A stretch of 8,875 nt of DNA from QNFN01 sp033722135 (lineage in GTDB: Bacteria; Pseudomonadota; Gammaproteobacteria; QNFN01): positions 1 through 8,875 of the forward strand of contig JAWVZO010000103.1 in the NCBI GenBank assembly GCA_033722135.1, given 5' to 3'. Positions 1-6,666 of this stretch are shown piece after piece; the first letter of the stretch is position 1; each line of letters opens with the position of its first letter. Under the pieces are notes generated by a model. The model had not been told where the DNA came from. It ran no database searches and saw nothing but the letters and a program-made list of their open reading frames with translations. The position numbers were made by a program, and so were the translations under genes.

Positions 1-1427
1 CCTTCGCCCTGCCGGCGCTGGGTCGCGCGCTCTCGGTCTCGCCCGCGGTCCTGTTCCGGGGGCTCGACGGCGCGACCACCCGCACCCCGGCTGCGTGGTG
101 GACGGCGACTGCCGTCGGCACGGGCCTGGTCGCGCTGCTGCTGGTCGCGTCGGTCCCGGATCCGCTGTTCGGCCTCGGCTTCCTCGCCGTGACCCTGGTG
201 CTGATGACGCTGCTCGAGGGGGTGGTCCGGCTGCTGCGCGACGGTGCCCACCGTCTCGTCGAGGGACCGCAGTTCGCCGGCCGGTTCACGCTGCGACTGG
301 CGCTGGCCAACCTCTACCGGCCCGGCTCCTCGCTCCGCCCGACGCTGCTCTCGCTCGGCACCGCGCTGACCCTGCTGGTCGCCTCGGCGCTGGTCGTGGG
401 CACGCTGCTGCGCACCATCGACGAGACGATCCCGGAACGCGCCCCGGCACTGGTCTTCTACGACATCCCGGCGCGCGACCTGGCCCGGTTCCGCGAACTG
501 CTCGCCGAGTCACCGAGCCTGGAGCGTGCCGACCTCGCGCCGCTGGTGCTCGGGCGGCTCGCCGCGGTGAACGGGGAGCCGCTGCGCGCGTCGCCGGATC
601 CCGAGCGGCGCCTGGAGGCGCGCGACGAGCACAAGCTCTCCTACCGAGAGAACAACTACGACCAGGTGATCGTCACCCGCGGTGCCTGGTGGCCGGAGGA
701 CTACCGGGGCTCGCCGCGCGTCGCATTCGAGGACCGCGAGGCCGACCAGATCGGCCTCGAGGTCGGCGACCGCCTGACCTTCACGATCCTCGGCGAGACC
801 CTCGAGGCGGAGCTGGCGGCGATCTACGCCCAGCGCAACTTCCAGGCGCGGTTTTGGCTCGAGGGAATCTTCAGCGACGGGGTGCTCGACCCGTTCGTGA
901 CCCGCTACGTCGGCGCGGCGTTCCTCGACGACGACGACGCGCTCGCGGCGCAGGCGCGGATCGCCGCGGCGATGCCCAACGTGGTGACGGTGCGCACCGC
1001 GGAGCTGCTCGCGGAGGCGCGGGCGCTGCTCGGCAAAGCTTCGGCCGCCCTCGCCGTGATCGCCGCGATCAGCCTGCTGGCCAGCCTGCTGGTGCTGGTC
1101 AGCGTGGTCGCCAGCAGCCGGGCGCGCCAGGTCTACGACGCCGTCCTGCTGCACACCCTCGGCACGCGTCCCGGGGTGATCCGGCGGGCGCTGCTCTGGG
1201 AGTACGCGCTGCTCGCACTGCTCGCCGGCGCCTTCTCGCTGGCCGGCGGTGGAACGATCGCCGGGGCGCTGCTGCGGCTGCGTCTCGAGCTCGACACCGA
1301 GGTGACCTGGTGGCTCGGGATCGCCGTCGCCCTGGCGGTCAGCCTGGCCAGCCTGGGGCTCGGGGCCCGGTGGCTGCTCGCGCAGCTGCGTCTCGAGCCG
1401 GCCCGCCTGCTGCGCGGCGCCGGCTGA
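1..1427 (+). CDS. FtsX/YbbP-type ABC transporter permease, 3' part
   Basis: The reading frame is open at the left edge (first whole codon at base 3) and ends with TGA at 1425-1427, giving about 474 residues, roughly the C-terminal half of an ~800-residue YbbP-like permease. Visible features are a coupling stretch (LPALGRALSVSP), a pair of hydrophobic segments around residues 35-75, a segment starting near LRPTLLSLGTALTLLVASA, a long periplasmic part, and three C-terminal membrane segments. The periplasmic part contains ITRGAWW-like and GLEVGDRLTFTI elements typical of the family. The membrane segment pattern and the final R-L-E-P-A-R-L-L-R tail fit FtsX-domain permeases. In this family an ATPase subunit is usually encoded next door; it would lie to the left, out of view. 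The family is linked to lipoprotein or envelope substrates, but the cargo cannot be told from sequence. The family call is firm; the YbbP subgroup is likely. Confidence 0.88.
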   Translation, partial: FALPALGRALSVSPAVLFRGLDGATTRTPAAWWTATAVGTGLVALLLVASVPDPLFGLGFLAVTLVLMTLLEGVVRLLRDGAHRLVEGPQFAGRFTLRLALANLYRPGSSLRPTLLSLGTALTLLVASALVVGTLLRTIDETIPERAPALVFYDIPARDLARFRELLAESPSLERADLAPLVLGRLAAVNGEPLRASPDPERRLEARDEHKLSYRENNYDQVIVTRGAWWPEDYRGSPRVAFEDREADQIGLEVGDRLTFTILGETLEAELAAIYAQRNFQARFWLEGIFSDGVLDPFVTRYVGAAFLDDDDALAAQARIAAAMPNVVTVRTAELLAEARALLGKASAALAVIAAISLLASLLVLVSVVASSRARQVYDAVLLHTLGTRPGVIRRALLWEYALLALLAGAFSLAGGGTIAGALLRLRLELDTEVTWWLGIAVALAVSLASLGLGARWLLAQLRLEPARLLRGAG

Positions 1428-1496
1428 ACACCGTGGGGGAGGCGCCCCGAGGCGCGGGGCCCCGGACCGCCCGCTGGCGCGGCCGCGGCCGGTGAG

Positions 1497-1502
1497 TACA
1501 AT
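1497..1502 (+). promoter_or_regulatory. Candidate -10 element of the yciO promoter
   Basis: TACAAT lies 27 bases before the yciO ATG, in the gap after the permease gene. A weak -35 (CTGGCG, 1474-1479) sits at 17-base spacing. Transcription starting about seven bases downstream would give a 5' leader of roughly 20 bases. This is the only AT-rich hexamer in an otherwise very GC-rich gap. Confidence 0.5.
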
Positions 1503-1529
1503 ACGCCGCCTCACGCCCGCGACACGCCG

Positions 1530-2150
1530 ATGAGCCAGTACTTCCAGATCCACCCCGACAATCCGCAGGCCCGCCTGCTGCAGCAGGCCGCGCAGATCGT
1601 CCAAGACGGCGGCGTGATCGCCTACCCGACCGACTCCTGCTACGCGCTAGGCTGCCAGCCGGGGGAGAAGGGGGCGGTCGAGCGCATCCAGCGTCTGCGG
1701 CGTCTCGACGAGGAGCACAAGCTGACCCTGGTCTGCCGCGACCTCTCCGAGATCGCCACCTACGCCAGGATCGACAACACCGCCTACCGCCTGCTCAAGA
1801 GCCTGACCCCCGGGCCCTACACCTTCCTCCTCCGGGCGACCGGGGAGGTGCCGCGGCGGCTGCAGCACCGCAAGCGGCGCACTATCGGCATCCGCGTGCC
1901 GGACCATCGCATCACCGCCGCGCTGCTCGACGCGGTCGACGGGGTGCTGATGAGCACCACGCTGCGACTGCCGGGAGAGGAGTTGCCGCTCTGCGATCCC
2001 GAGGTGATCCGCGACCGCGTCGGGCACGCCATCGACCTGGTCATCGACGGCGGTGCCTGCGGGGTGCAGCCGACCACCGTCGTCGACATGACCCGTGACC
2101 CGCCGGAGGTGGTGCGTTCCGGTCTCGGCGACACGGCATTGTTCGAATGA
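1530..2150 (+). CDS. yciO: YciO, Sua5/YciO/YrdC-family protein
   Basis: The product has 206 residues, the size of E. coli YciO, and aligns with it from the first residue as I recall it (here MSQYFQIHPDNPQARLL, in E. coli MSQFFYIHPDNPQQRL). This fixes the ATG start although only a weak ribosome binding site is visible. The YrdC-type fold is marked by GGVIAYPTDSCYALGC (residues ~27-42), the nucleotide-binding K-x-T-L-V/CRDLSE stretch, LTPGPYTFLL and the basic RKRRTIGIRVP strand. The family relatives TsaC/Sua5 make threonylcarbamoyl-AMP for tRNA t6A modification. YciO has STT where TsaC carries its STSAN-type motif, and its own role is less settled, so it should not be labelled TsaC. The gene follows its own -10 element and precedes the site-2 protease gene by 48 bases. 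Confidence 0.95.
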   Translation: MSQYFQIHPDNPQARLLQQAAQIVQDGGVIAYPTDSCYALGCQPGEKGAVERIQRLRRLDEEHKLTLVCRDLSEIATYARIDNTAYRLLKSLTPGPYTFLLRATGEVPRRLQHRKRRTIGIRVPDHRITAALLDAVDGVLMSTTLRLPGEELPLCDPEVIRDRVGHAIDLVIDGGACGVQPTTVVDMTRDPPEVVRSGLGDTALFE

Positions 2151-2186
2151 GGATTCCGGTCCCGCGTGGCGGGCCGGCGAGCCCGG

Positions 2187-2192
2187 TATAAT
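2187..2192 (+). promoter_or_regulatory. Consensus -10 element directly before the site-2 protease start
   Basis: A perfect TATAAT ends only six bases before the ATG at 2199. With usual -10 to start-site spacing, transcription would begin at or within a base or two of the A of that ATG, so the transcript would be leaderless. No convincing -35 box is seen at 16-18 bases upstream. Confidence 0.6.
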
Positions 2193-2198
2193 CCGCGG

Positions 2199-2852
2199 AT
2201 GGAGGAACTCACCACCGTCCAGCGCCTCGCCGTCTGGGCGCTGCCGATCCTGTTCGCGATCACCGTACACGAAGTCGCACACGGCTGGATGGCGCGACGC
2301 CTCGGCGACCCGACCGCCTACATGATGGGGCGCCTGACCCTGAACCCGGTGCGCCACATCGACCCGATCGGCACGGTGCTGGTGCCGCTGGCCCTGACCA
2401 TGCTCGGCGGCGTGATCTTCGGCTGGGCGAAGCCGGTTCCGGTGACCTGGGAGAACCTGCGCAACCCGAGGCGCGACATGGTCCTCGTGGCGGCCGCGGG
2501 CCCGCTCGCCAACCTGGCCATGGCCCTGCTCTGGGCCCTGGCGATGAAGGCCGGCATGTCGCTGGGAGACGCGTCCCGCTGGGTGGCGCTGCCGCTGGTC
2601 TACATGGGTTTCGCGGGGATCACCATCAACCTCGTGCTGATGGTGCTGAACCTGCTGCCGCTGCCGCCGCTCGATGGCGGGCGGGTGGTCGCCGGGCTGC
2701 TGCCCGGGCGGCTGTCGTGGCAGTACGGCAGGCTCGAGCCGTACGGCCTGCTCATCCTGCTCGCGCTGCTGTTCATGGGCTGGCTCGGCTACCTGATCTG
2801 GCCGCCGGTCTCAGCGATGCAGGGCGCGCTGTTCCATTTGTTAGGCTTGTGA
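2199..2852 (+). CDS. Site-2 protease, M50-family integral membrane metalloprotease
   Basis: The protein has 217 residues and is nearly all membrane-embedded, a minimal site-2 protease without a PDZ domain (unlike RseP). The zinc motif is H24-E-V-A-H28 in the first membrane segment. NPVRHIDPIGT follows (residues ~49-59), then the re-entrant hairpin with FGWAKPVPV. The third zinc ligand is D159 in LLPLPPLDGGRV. Such proteins cut membrane-spanning substrates within the bilayer; the substrate here is unknown. I chose ATG 2199 because the extra eleven residues from GTG 2166 look unlike the family and would start upstream of the TATAAT. There is no Shine-Dalgarno sequence before the ATG, in keeping with a leaderless message. 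Genes of this type commonly sit beside trpS and scpAB in gammaproteobacteria. The family call is certain; the in vivo role is open. Confidence 0.93.
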   Translation: MEELTTVQRLAVWALPILFAITVHEVAHGWMARRLGDPTAYMMGRLTLNPVRHIDPIGTVLVPLALTMLGGVIFGWAKPVPVTWENLRNPRRDMVLVAAAGPLANLAMALLWALAMKAGMSLGDASRWVALPLVYMGFAGITINLVLMVLNLLPLPPLDGGRVVAGLLPGRLSWQYGRLEPYGLLILLALLFMGWLGYLIWPPVSAMQGALFHLLGL

Positions 2853-2888
2853 GGGCGAGCGTGGCCGGCCAAGTCTCGACACGAAACG

Positions 2889-2895
2889 AAGGGGG
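2889..2895 (+). promoter_or_regulatory. Ribosome binding site supporting a TTG start for trpS
   Basis: AAGGGGG lies 4 bases before the TTG at 2900-2902, with its AAGG core 7 bases away. It is the only purine-rich Shine-Dalgarno-like run between the protease stop and the conserved N-terminus of TrpRS, and so favours TTG 2900 over GTG 2861. Confidence 0.6.
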
Positions 2896-2899
2896 ACGC

Positions 2900-4117
2900 T
2901 TGAACTCGGTACCGACCCATTACCAGCGCGTGCTTTCCGGCATGCGCCCGACCGGCCGACTGCACCTGGGCCACCACCACGGCGTGCTGCAGAACTGGGT
3001 CAAGCTGCAGCACGAGTACGAGTGCTTCTTCTTCGTCGCGGACTGGCATGCGCTGACCACCCACTACGAGCATCCGGAGATCATCGGCGAGACCACGCTC
3101 GACCTGGTCATCGACTGGCTCGCCGCCGGGGTCAACCCGGGGTCGGCGACGCTGTTCATCCAGTCGCGGGTCCCGGAGCACGCCGAGCTGCATCTGCTGC
3201 TCTCGATGGTCACGCCGCTCGGCTGGCTCGAGCGCGTGCCCACCTACAAGGACCAGCAGGAGAAGCTCAAGGAGCTCGACCTGTCGACCTACGGGTTCCT
3301 GGGCTACCCGCTGCTGCAGAGCGCCGACATCCTGATCTACCGCGCCGGGCTGGTCCCGGTGGGCGAGGACCAGGTGGCGCACGTCGAGCTGACCCGCGAG
3401 GTCGCGCGGCGCTTCAACCACATCTATGGACGCGAGCCCGACTTCGCCGCGCGGGCGGAGGCGGCGGCGAAGAAGATGGGCAAGAAGAACAACAAGCTCT
3501 ACCACACGCTCCGCAAGCGCTACCAGGAGCAGGGCGACGCCGAGGCGCTCAAGGTCGCCCACGCGCTGCTCGAGTCGCAGCAGAACATCAGCCTCGGCGA
3601 CCGCGAGCGGCTGTTCGGCTACCTCGACGGCAGCGGCAAGTCGATCCTGCCCGAGCCGCAGGCCCTGCTGACCCCGGCGGCGAAGATGCCGGGACTCGAC
3701 GGGCAGAAGATGTCGAAGTCCTACGACAACACCATCTCGCTGCGCGAGTCGCCCGAGGAGGTGGATCGCAAGATCCGCACCATGCCGACCGACCCGGCCC
3801 GGGTGCGGCGCAACGATCCCGGCGACCCGGACAAGTGCCCGGTCTGGCAGTTCCACGCGGTCTACAGCGACGATGCGACCCGCGACTGGGTTCGCGAGGG
3901 ATGCACCACGGCCGGCATCGGCTGCCTCGACTGCAAGGCGCCGATCATCGAGGCGGTGCAGACCGAGCTGGAGCCGATGCGTGCCCTGGCGACCGAGTAC
4001 GGCAGCGATCCCGCCGCGGTCCAGGCGATCGTCGCCGAGGGGTGTGAGAAGGCGCGCGACGAGGCGCGCGACACCCTCGAGGAGGTGCGCGCGGCGATGG
4101 GGCTGGCCTACCGCTGA
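2900..4117 (+). CDS. trpS: Tryptophanyl-tRNA synthetase, long form with a predicted Fe-S motif
   Basis: This class I aminoacyl-tRNA synthetase charges tRNA-Trp with tryptophan in the cytosol. From TTG 2900 it has 405 residues, against about 334 in E. coli. SGMRPTGRLHLGH carries the HIGH-like signature (residues 22-25), and DGQKMSKS the KMSKS loop (270-274). Two additions explain the length. One is a lysine-rich insert at about 187-250 (from EAAAKKMGKKNNK to just before PEPQALL). The other is a cysteine set C313, C335, C342, C345 (C-x21-C-x6-C-x2-C) in the C-terminal anticodon-binding region. The latter closely resembles the [4Fe-4S] site described for Thermotoga maritima TrpRS (C-x22-C-x6-C-x2-C). 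The gene starts 47 bases after the protease gene and 20 bases separate it from scpA. The start codon is the least certain part; GTG 2861 is the alternative. Confidence 0.95.
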   Translation: MNSVPTHYQRVLSGMRPTGRLHLGHHHGVLQNWVKLQHEYECFFFVADWHALTTHYEHPEIIGETTLDLVIDWLAAGVNPGSATLFIQSRVPEHAELHLLLSMVTPLGWLERVPTYKDQQEKLKELDLSTYGFLGYPLLQSADILIYRAGLVPVGEDQVAHVELTREVARRFNHIYGREPDFAARAEAAAKKMGKKNNKLYHTLRKRYQEQGDAEALKVAHALLESQQNISLGDRERLFGYLDGSGKSILPEPQALLTPAAKMPGLDGQKMSKSYDNTISLRESPEEVDRKIRTMPTDPARVRRNDPGDPDKCPVWQFHAVYSDDATRDWVREGCTTAGIGCLDCKAPIIEAVQTELEPMRALATEYGSDPAAVQAIVAEGCEKARDEARDTLEEVRAAMGLAYR

Positions 4118-4137
4118 GGCGGGCGGGAGACGGACGG

Positions 4138-4992
4138 ATGAACGACGAGACGGTCCAGGAGCATCCCGAGATGCAACCGATGCAGGCGGAGATGCCGTTC
4201 GCCATCGTCCAGGGCGAGCCGGTCACCCAGCTCCCGCGCGATCTCTACATCCCGCCCGACGCGCTCGAGGTGTTCCTCGACGCCTTCGAGGGCCCGCTCG
4301 ACCTGCTGCTCTACCTGATCCGGCGCCAGAACCTCGACGTGCTCGACATCCCGATCGCCGAGATCACCCGGCAGTACATGCAGTACGTCGAGCTGATGAA
4401 GGAGCTGCGCCTCGAGCTCGCCGCCGAGTACCTGGTCATGGCCGCGATGCTCGCCGAGATCAAGTCGCGCATGCTGCTGCCGCGGCCGGCGTCGAGGGAG
4501 GACGACGAGGAGGACCCGCGCGCCGAACTGGTCCGACGCCTGCAGGAATACGAGCGCTTCAAGCAGGCGGCGGAATCCATCGACGAACTGCCGCGCCTGG
4601 AGCGCGACGTCTTCCCGGCCGAGATCGAGGTCGCGGCGCGCAAGGTCGCTCGGGTCGAGCCCGAGGTCGAGCTGCGCGAGCTGCTCGGCGCCCTGGCCGT
4701 CGTTCTCAGGCGCGCGGAGATGTTCACCCACCACCAGGTCGAGCGCGAGCCCCTCTCGGTCCGCGAGCGGATGTCGACCCTGCTGACCCGGCTCAGCCGT
4801 GACCGGTTCACAGAGTTCGGCGCGCTGTTCGCTCCCGAGGAGGGGCGCGCGGGCGTGGTCGTGTCGATGCTGGCGATCCTCGAGCTGCTCAAGGCGACGC
4901 TGATCGAGATCGCGCAGGCCGAGCCCTACGGGCCGCTGCACGTCCGGGCCACCGGCCACGCCGCACAGCACGAGGGGCCGCACGACACCTGA
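4138..4992 (+). CDS. scpA: ScpA, kleisin subunit of the Smc-ScpAB condensin
   Basis: The product has 284 residues. The kleisin core begins at F50 with FEGPLDLLLYLIRRQ, the family hallmark, followed by LDIPIAEITRQYMQYV and the helix AAEYLVMAAMLAEIKSRMLLP, which in this family contacts the Smc neck. A charged middle (EDDEEDPRAELVRRLQEYERFKQ) leads to a C-terminal winged-helix region ending near VSMLAILELLKATLIEIAQ, which closes the Smc head ring. The first ~45 residues, including LPRDLYIPPDALEVFLDAF, are an N-terminal extension that I associate with proteobacterial ScpA. ScpA bridges Smc heads and binds ScpB in chromosome compaction and segregation. The ATG has a purine-rich GGGAGACGGACGG just upstream. 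Smc itself is not in the window. Confidence 0.95.
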   Translation: MNDETVQEHPEMQPMQAEMPFAIVQGEPVTQLPRDLYIPPDALEVFLDAFEGPLDLLLYLIRRQNLDVLDIPIAEITRQYMQYVELMKELRLELAAEYLVMAAMLAEIKSRMLLPRPASREDDEEDPRAELVRRLQEYERFKQAAESIDELPRLERDVFPAEIEVAARKVARVEPEVELRELLGALAVVLRRAEMFTHHQVEREPLSVRERMSTLLTRLSRDRFTEFGALFAPEEGRAGVVVSMLAILELLKATLIEIAQAEPYGPLHVRATGHAAQHEGPHDT

Positions 4993-5008
4993 TGCCACCC
5001 GCGGGCAC

Positions 5009-5012
5009 GGAG
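5009..5012 (+). promoter_or_regulatory. Ribosome binding site deciding the scpB start
   Basis: GGAG sits six bases before ATG 5019. It supports that start over the in-frame ATG at 4992, which overlaps the scpA stop (TGATG) but has no comparable site at proper distance. Confidence 0.6.
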
Positions 5013-5018
5013 CAGAGA

Positions 5019-5816
5019 ATGGAAGCGAACCAGTTGAAGAACATCGTCGAGGCCGCCCTGCTGGCCGCGGGCCGGCCGCTCGACCTCGATGACCTCGAGC
5101 GGCTCTTTCCCGAGGGCGAGGCCCCGCCGCGCGCCGAGCTGCGCCAGGCGCTGCTGGCGCTGAGCGGGGAGTACGCCGGGCGCGGCATCGAGCTCGTCGA
5201 GGTCGGCAGCGGCTACCGCACCCAGTCGCGCCCGGACCTCGCCGACTGGGTCTCGCGGCTCTGGGAGGAGCGGCCCAGCCGGTACTCGCGCGCCCTGCTC
5301 GAGACCCTGGCGCTGATCGCCTACCGCCAGCCGATCACCCGCGCCGAGATCGAGGATGTGCGCGGGGTGACCATCGCCAGCTCCATCATGCGCACGCTGG
5401 TCGAGCGGGAGTGGGTACGCGTCGTCGGCTACCGCGACGTGCCCGGCAAGCCGGGGATGTACGGCACCACGCGCAAGTTCCTCGACTACTTCGGCCTGAA
5501 GAGCCTCGACGACCTGCCGACGCTGAGCGAGCTGCGCGACATCGACAGCATCAACGCCGAGCTGGCGCTCGAGGAGGATGTCCCGCCGCAGGTCGACCTC
5601 GACGCCTTCGACCCCGAGCTGCGCGAGATCGCCGAGGCCGCCGCCGAGGCCGGGGGGCACGGGGAGGCGGACGATTCCGGGCACGATGCGGATGACCACG
5701 ACAGTCCCGCGCGGGCCGGCTCGCCCGACGCGGCGGGTCCGGAAGACGACGACGCCGGGGACGCGGCCGCGAGCGGGGACGCGGCCGACCGTACCCGGAG
5801 CGAGTCATTGCACTGA
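5019..5816 (+). CDS. scpB: ScpB, winged-helix subunit of the Smc-ScpAB condensin
   Basis: ScpB forms dimers that bind ScpA and stabilise the Smc ring. From ATG 5019 the protein has 265 residues. MEANQLKNIVEAALLAAGRPL begins the first winged helix. The second is marked by LLETLALIAYRQPITRAEIE, then RGVTIASSIMRTLVEREWV and PGKPGMYGTTRKFLDYFGL, all standard ScpB signatures. After about residue 205 comes a ~60-residue acidic, Asp/Gly/Ala/His-rich tail with no predicted fold, longer than in typical ScpB of 170-200 residues. An upstream in-frame ATG at 4992 overlaps the scpA stop codon by one base and would add nine residues (MPPAGTEQR); I prefer 5019 because of its GGAG site and family alignment. 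The last ten bases overlap the proposed rluB start, suggesting coupled translation. Confidence 0.94.
   Translation: MEANQLKNIVEAALLAAGRPLDLDDLERLFPEGEAPPRAELRQALLALSGEYAGRGIELVEVGSGYRTQSRPDLADWVSRLWEERPSRYSRALLETLALIAYRQPITRAEIEDVRGVTIASSIMRTLVEREWVRVVGYRDVPGKPGMYGTTRKFLDYFGLKSLDDLPTLSELRDIDSINAELALEEDVPPQVDLDAFDPELREIAEAAAEAGGHGEADDSGHDADDHDSPARAGSPDAAGPEDDDAGDAAASGDAADRTRSESLH
5797..5800 (+). promoter_or_regulatory. Ribosome binding site placing the rluB start at ATT
   Basis: GGAG lies inside the end of scpB, exactly six bases before ATT 5807. The spacing equals that of the scpB site. No ATG, GTG or TTG in the rluB frame lies at a usable distance from it. Confidence 0.55.
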
Positions 5817-6655
5817 AACCGCACGGTCCAACGCCGCCACCGGAACGCCTGCAGAAACTGCTCGCACGGGCCGGGCACGGCTCGCGGCGCGAGATCGAGA
5901 CGTGGATCCGGGCGGGCCGGATCACCGTCGACGGCACGCCCGCCGAGCTCGGCCAGCAGGTGACCGGCGGCGAGCGGATCTGCCTCGACGGCCGCGCCCT
6001 CCCGGTCGAACGCGCCACCCGCCAGGCGCCGCGCGTGATCGCCTACCACAAGCCGGTCGGCGAGCTGGTCACGCGGCACGACCCCGAGGGACGTCCGACG
6101 GTCTTCGCGGCGCTGCCGGCCATCCAGGCGGGGCGCTGGATCCCGGTCGGGCGGCTCGACGTCAACACGGCCGGCCTGCTCCTGCTGACCACCGACGGCA
6201 CGCTGGCCCACCGCCTGATGCACCCCTCGTCGGGTGTCGAGCGCGAGTACGCGGTGCGCGTGCTCGGCGAGGTGACCGCAGAGCAGCGGCGCCGGCTGAC
6301 CTCGGGGCTGGAACTCGACGACGGCCCGGCGCGCTTCGAACAGGTGATCGAGGCCGGCGGGGAGGGCGCCAACCGCTGGTATCACGTGGTGCTCCGCGAG
6401 GGACGCAAGCGCGAGGTGCGGCGGCTCTGGGAGGCGCTCGGACACACCGTCAGCCGGCTGATCCGGGTGCGCTACGGCCCGGTCCGCCTAGCGCGGGAGC
6501 TGCGCCCCGGGCGGTGGCGCGATCTGCTTCCGGACGAACTGGCCACCCTCTACCGCGCGGCGGGTCTCGACGCGCCCGAGATGCGTCGCTCCGACCGGGC
6601 ACGTCACGCGGGCGACCCGGCGGTACGGCGCCGCACGCGACGGCGCAGGCCCTGA
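5807..6655 (+). CDS. rluB: RluB, 23S rRNA pseudouridine synthase, apparently with an ATT start
   Basis: RluB converts U2605 of 23S rRNA to pseudouridine in E. coli. From ATT 5807 the product has 282 residues, close to the 291 of E. coli RluB. The N-terminal S4 RNA-binding domain is clear (RLQKLLARAGHGSRREIE, then WIRAGRITVDG). The RsuA-family catalytic domain follows with YHKPVGELVTRHDPEGRPT, the catalytic aspartate D118 in VGRLDVNTAGLLLLTTDG, and EGRKREVRRLWEALGH. The arginine-rich tail (RRRTRRRRP) resembles other RluB tails. The frame is open back to 5696, but the only ordinary start before the catalytic domain is GTG 5960, which would delete the S4 domain. ATT 5807 has a GGAG six bases upstream and yields (M)ALKPHGPTPPPERLQ; CTG 5813 is the alternative. 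The gene overlaps scpB by ten bases. Confidence 0.9.
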   Translation: MALKPHGPTPPPERLQKLLARAGHGSRREIETWIRAGRITVDGTPAELGQQVTGGERICLDGRALPVERATRQAPRVIAYHKPVGELVTRHDPEGRPTVFAALPAIQAGRWIPVGRLDVNTAGLLLLTTDGTLAHRLMHPSSGVEREYAVRVLGEVTAEQRRRLTSGLELDDGPARFEQVIEAGGEGANRWYHVVLREGRKREVRRLWEALGHTVSRLIRVRYGPVRLARELRPGRWRDLLPDELATLYRAAGLDAPEMRRSDRARHAGDPAVRRRTRRRRP

Positions 6656-6663
6656 AAAGGGCC
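6648..6663 (+). other. Small hairpin with GAAA loop at the rluB stop codon
   Basis: GGCCCT, a GAAA loop, and AGGGCC form a six-base-pair stem that includes the rluB stop codon. A GNRA-type loop makes it stable, but no run of T follows, so it is not a standard intrinsic terminator. It might protect the operon transcript's 3' end or help Rho-dependent ending; it could also be chance. Confidence 0.3.
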
Positions 6664-6666
6664 CGA

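Noticed and set aside
1481..1490. Perfect palindrome GGCCGCGGCC before the yciO -10
   Set aside because: Short GC-only palindromes are common at this base composition, and there is no T run or spacing that would make it a terminator or operator.
95..1495. Long open frame overlapping the permease gene on the same strand
   Set aside because: It has the Arg/Ala/Gly-rich composition of an out-of-frame GC-rich shadow, while the permease frame has clear membrane segments.
1428..1529. Possible intrinsic terminator after the permease gene
   Set aside because: GC-rich stems such as GCCCC/GGGGC can be drawn, but none is followed by a T run.
2166..2198. GTG 2166 as the start of the site-2 protease
   Set aside because: It would place the start codon upstream of the TATAAT, and the added residues MAGRRARYNPR do not fit the family.
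2853..2899. Possible attenuator or T-box ahead of trpS
   Set aside because: The gap is only 47 bases, with no leader peptide with tryptophan codons and no terminator-like hairpin.
2789..3856. Long minus-strand open frame opposite trpS, and similar ones opposite yciO, scpA and yajQ (1647-2357, 4108-4998, 7492-8640)
   Set aside because: All mirror strongly supported plus-strand genes, show no recognisable domains, and are expected in GC-rich DNA.
4992..5018. Upstream ATG 4992 for scpB (TGATG overlap with scpA)
   Set aside because: It is possible, but it lacks a well-placed Shine-Dalgarno sequence and adds residues unlike the family; ATG 5019 has GGAG at six bases.
5696..5806. ScpB-RluB fusion by -1 frameshift, since the rluB frame is open through the end of scpB
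   Set aside because: The translated stretch is only arginine-rich readout of GC-rich Asp codons, I see no slippery heptamer, and a good ribosome binding site precedes ATT 5807.
5960..6655. GTG 5960 as the rluB start
   Set aside because: It would cut off the complete S4 domain encoded just upstream in the same frame, and the bases before it are ordinary S4-domain codons.
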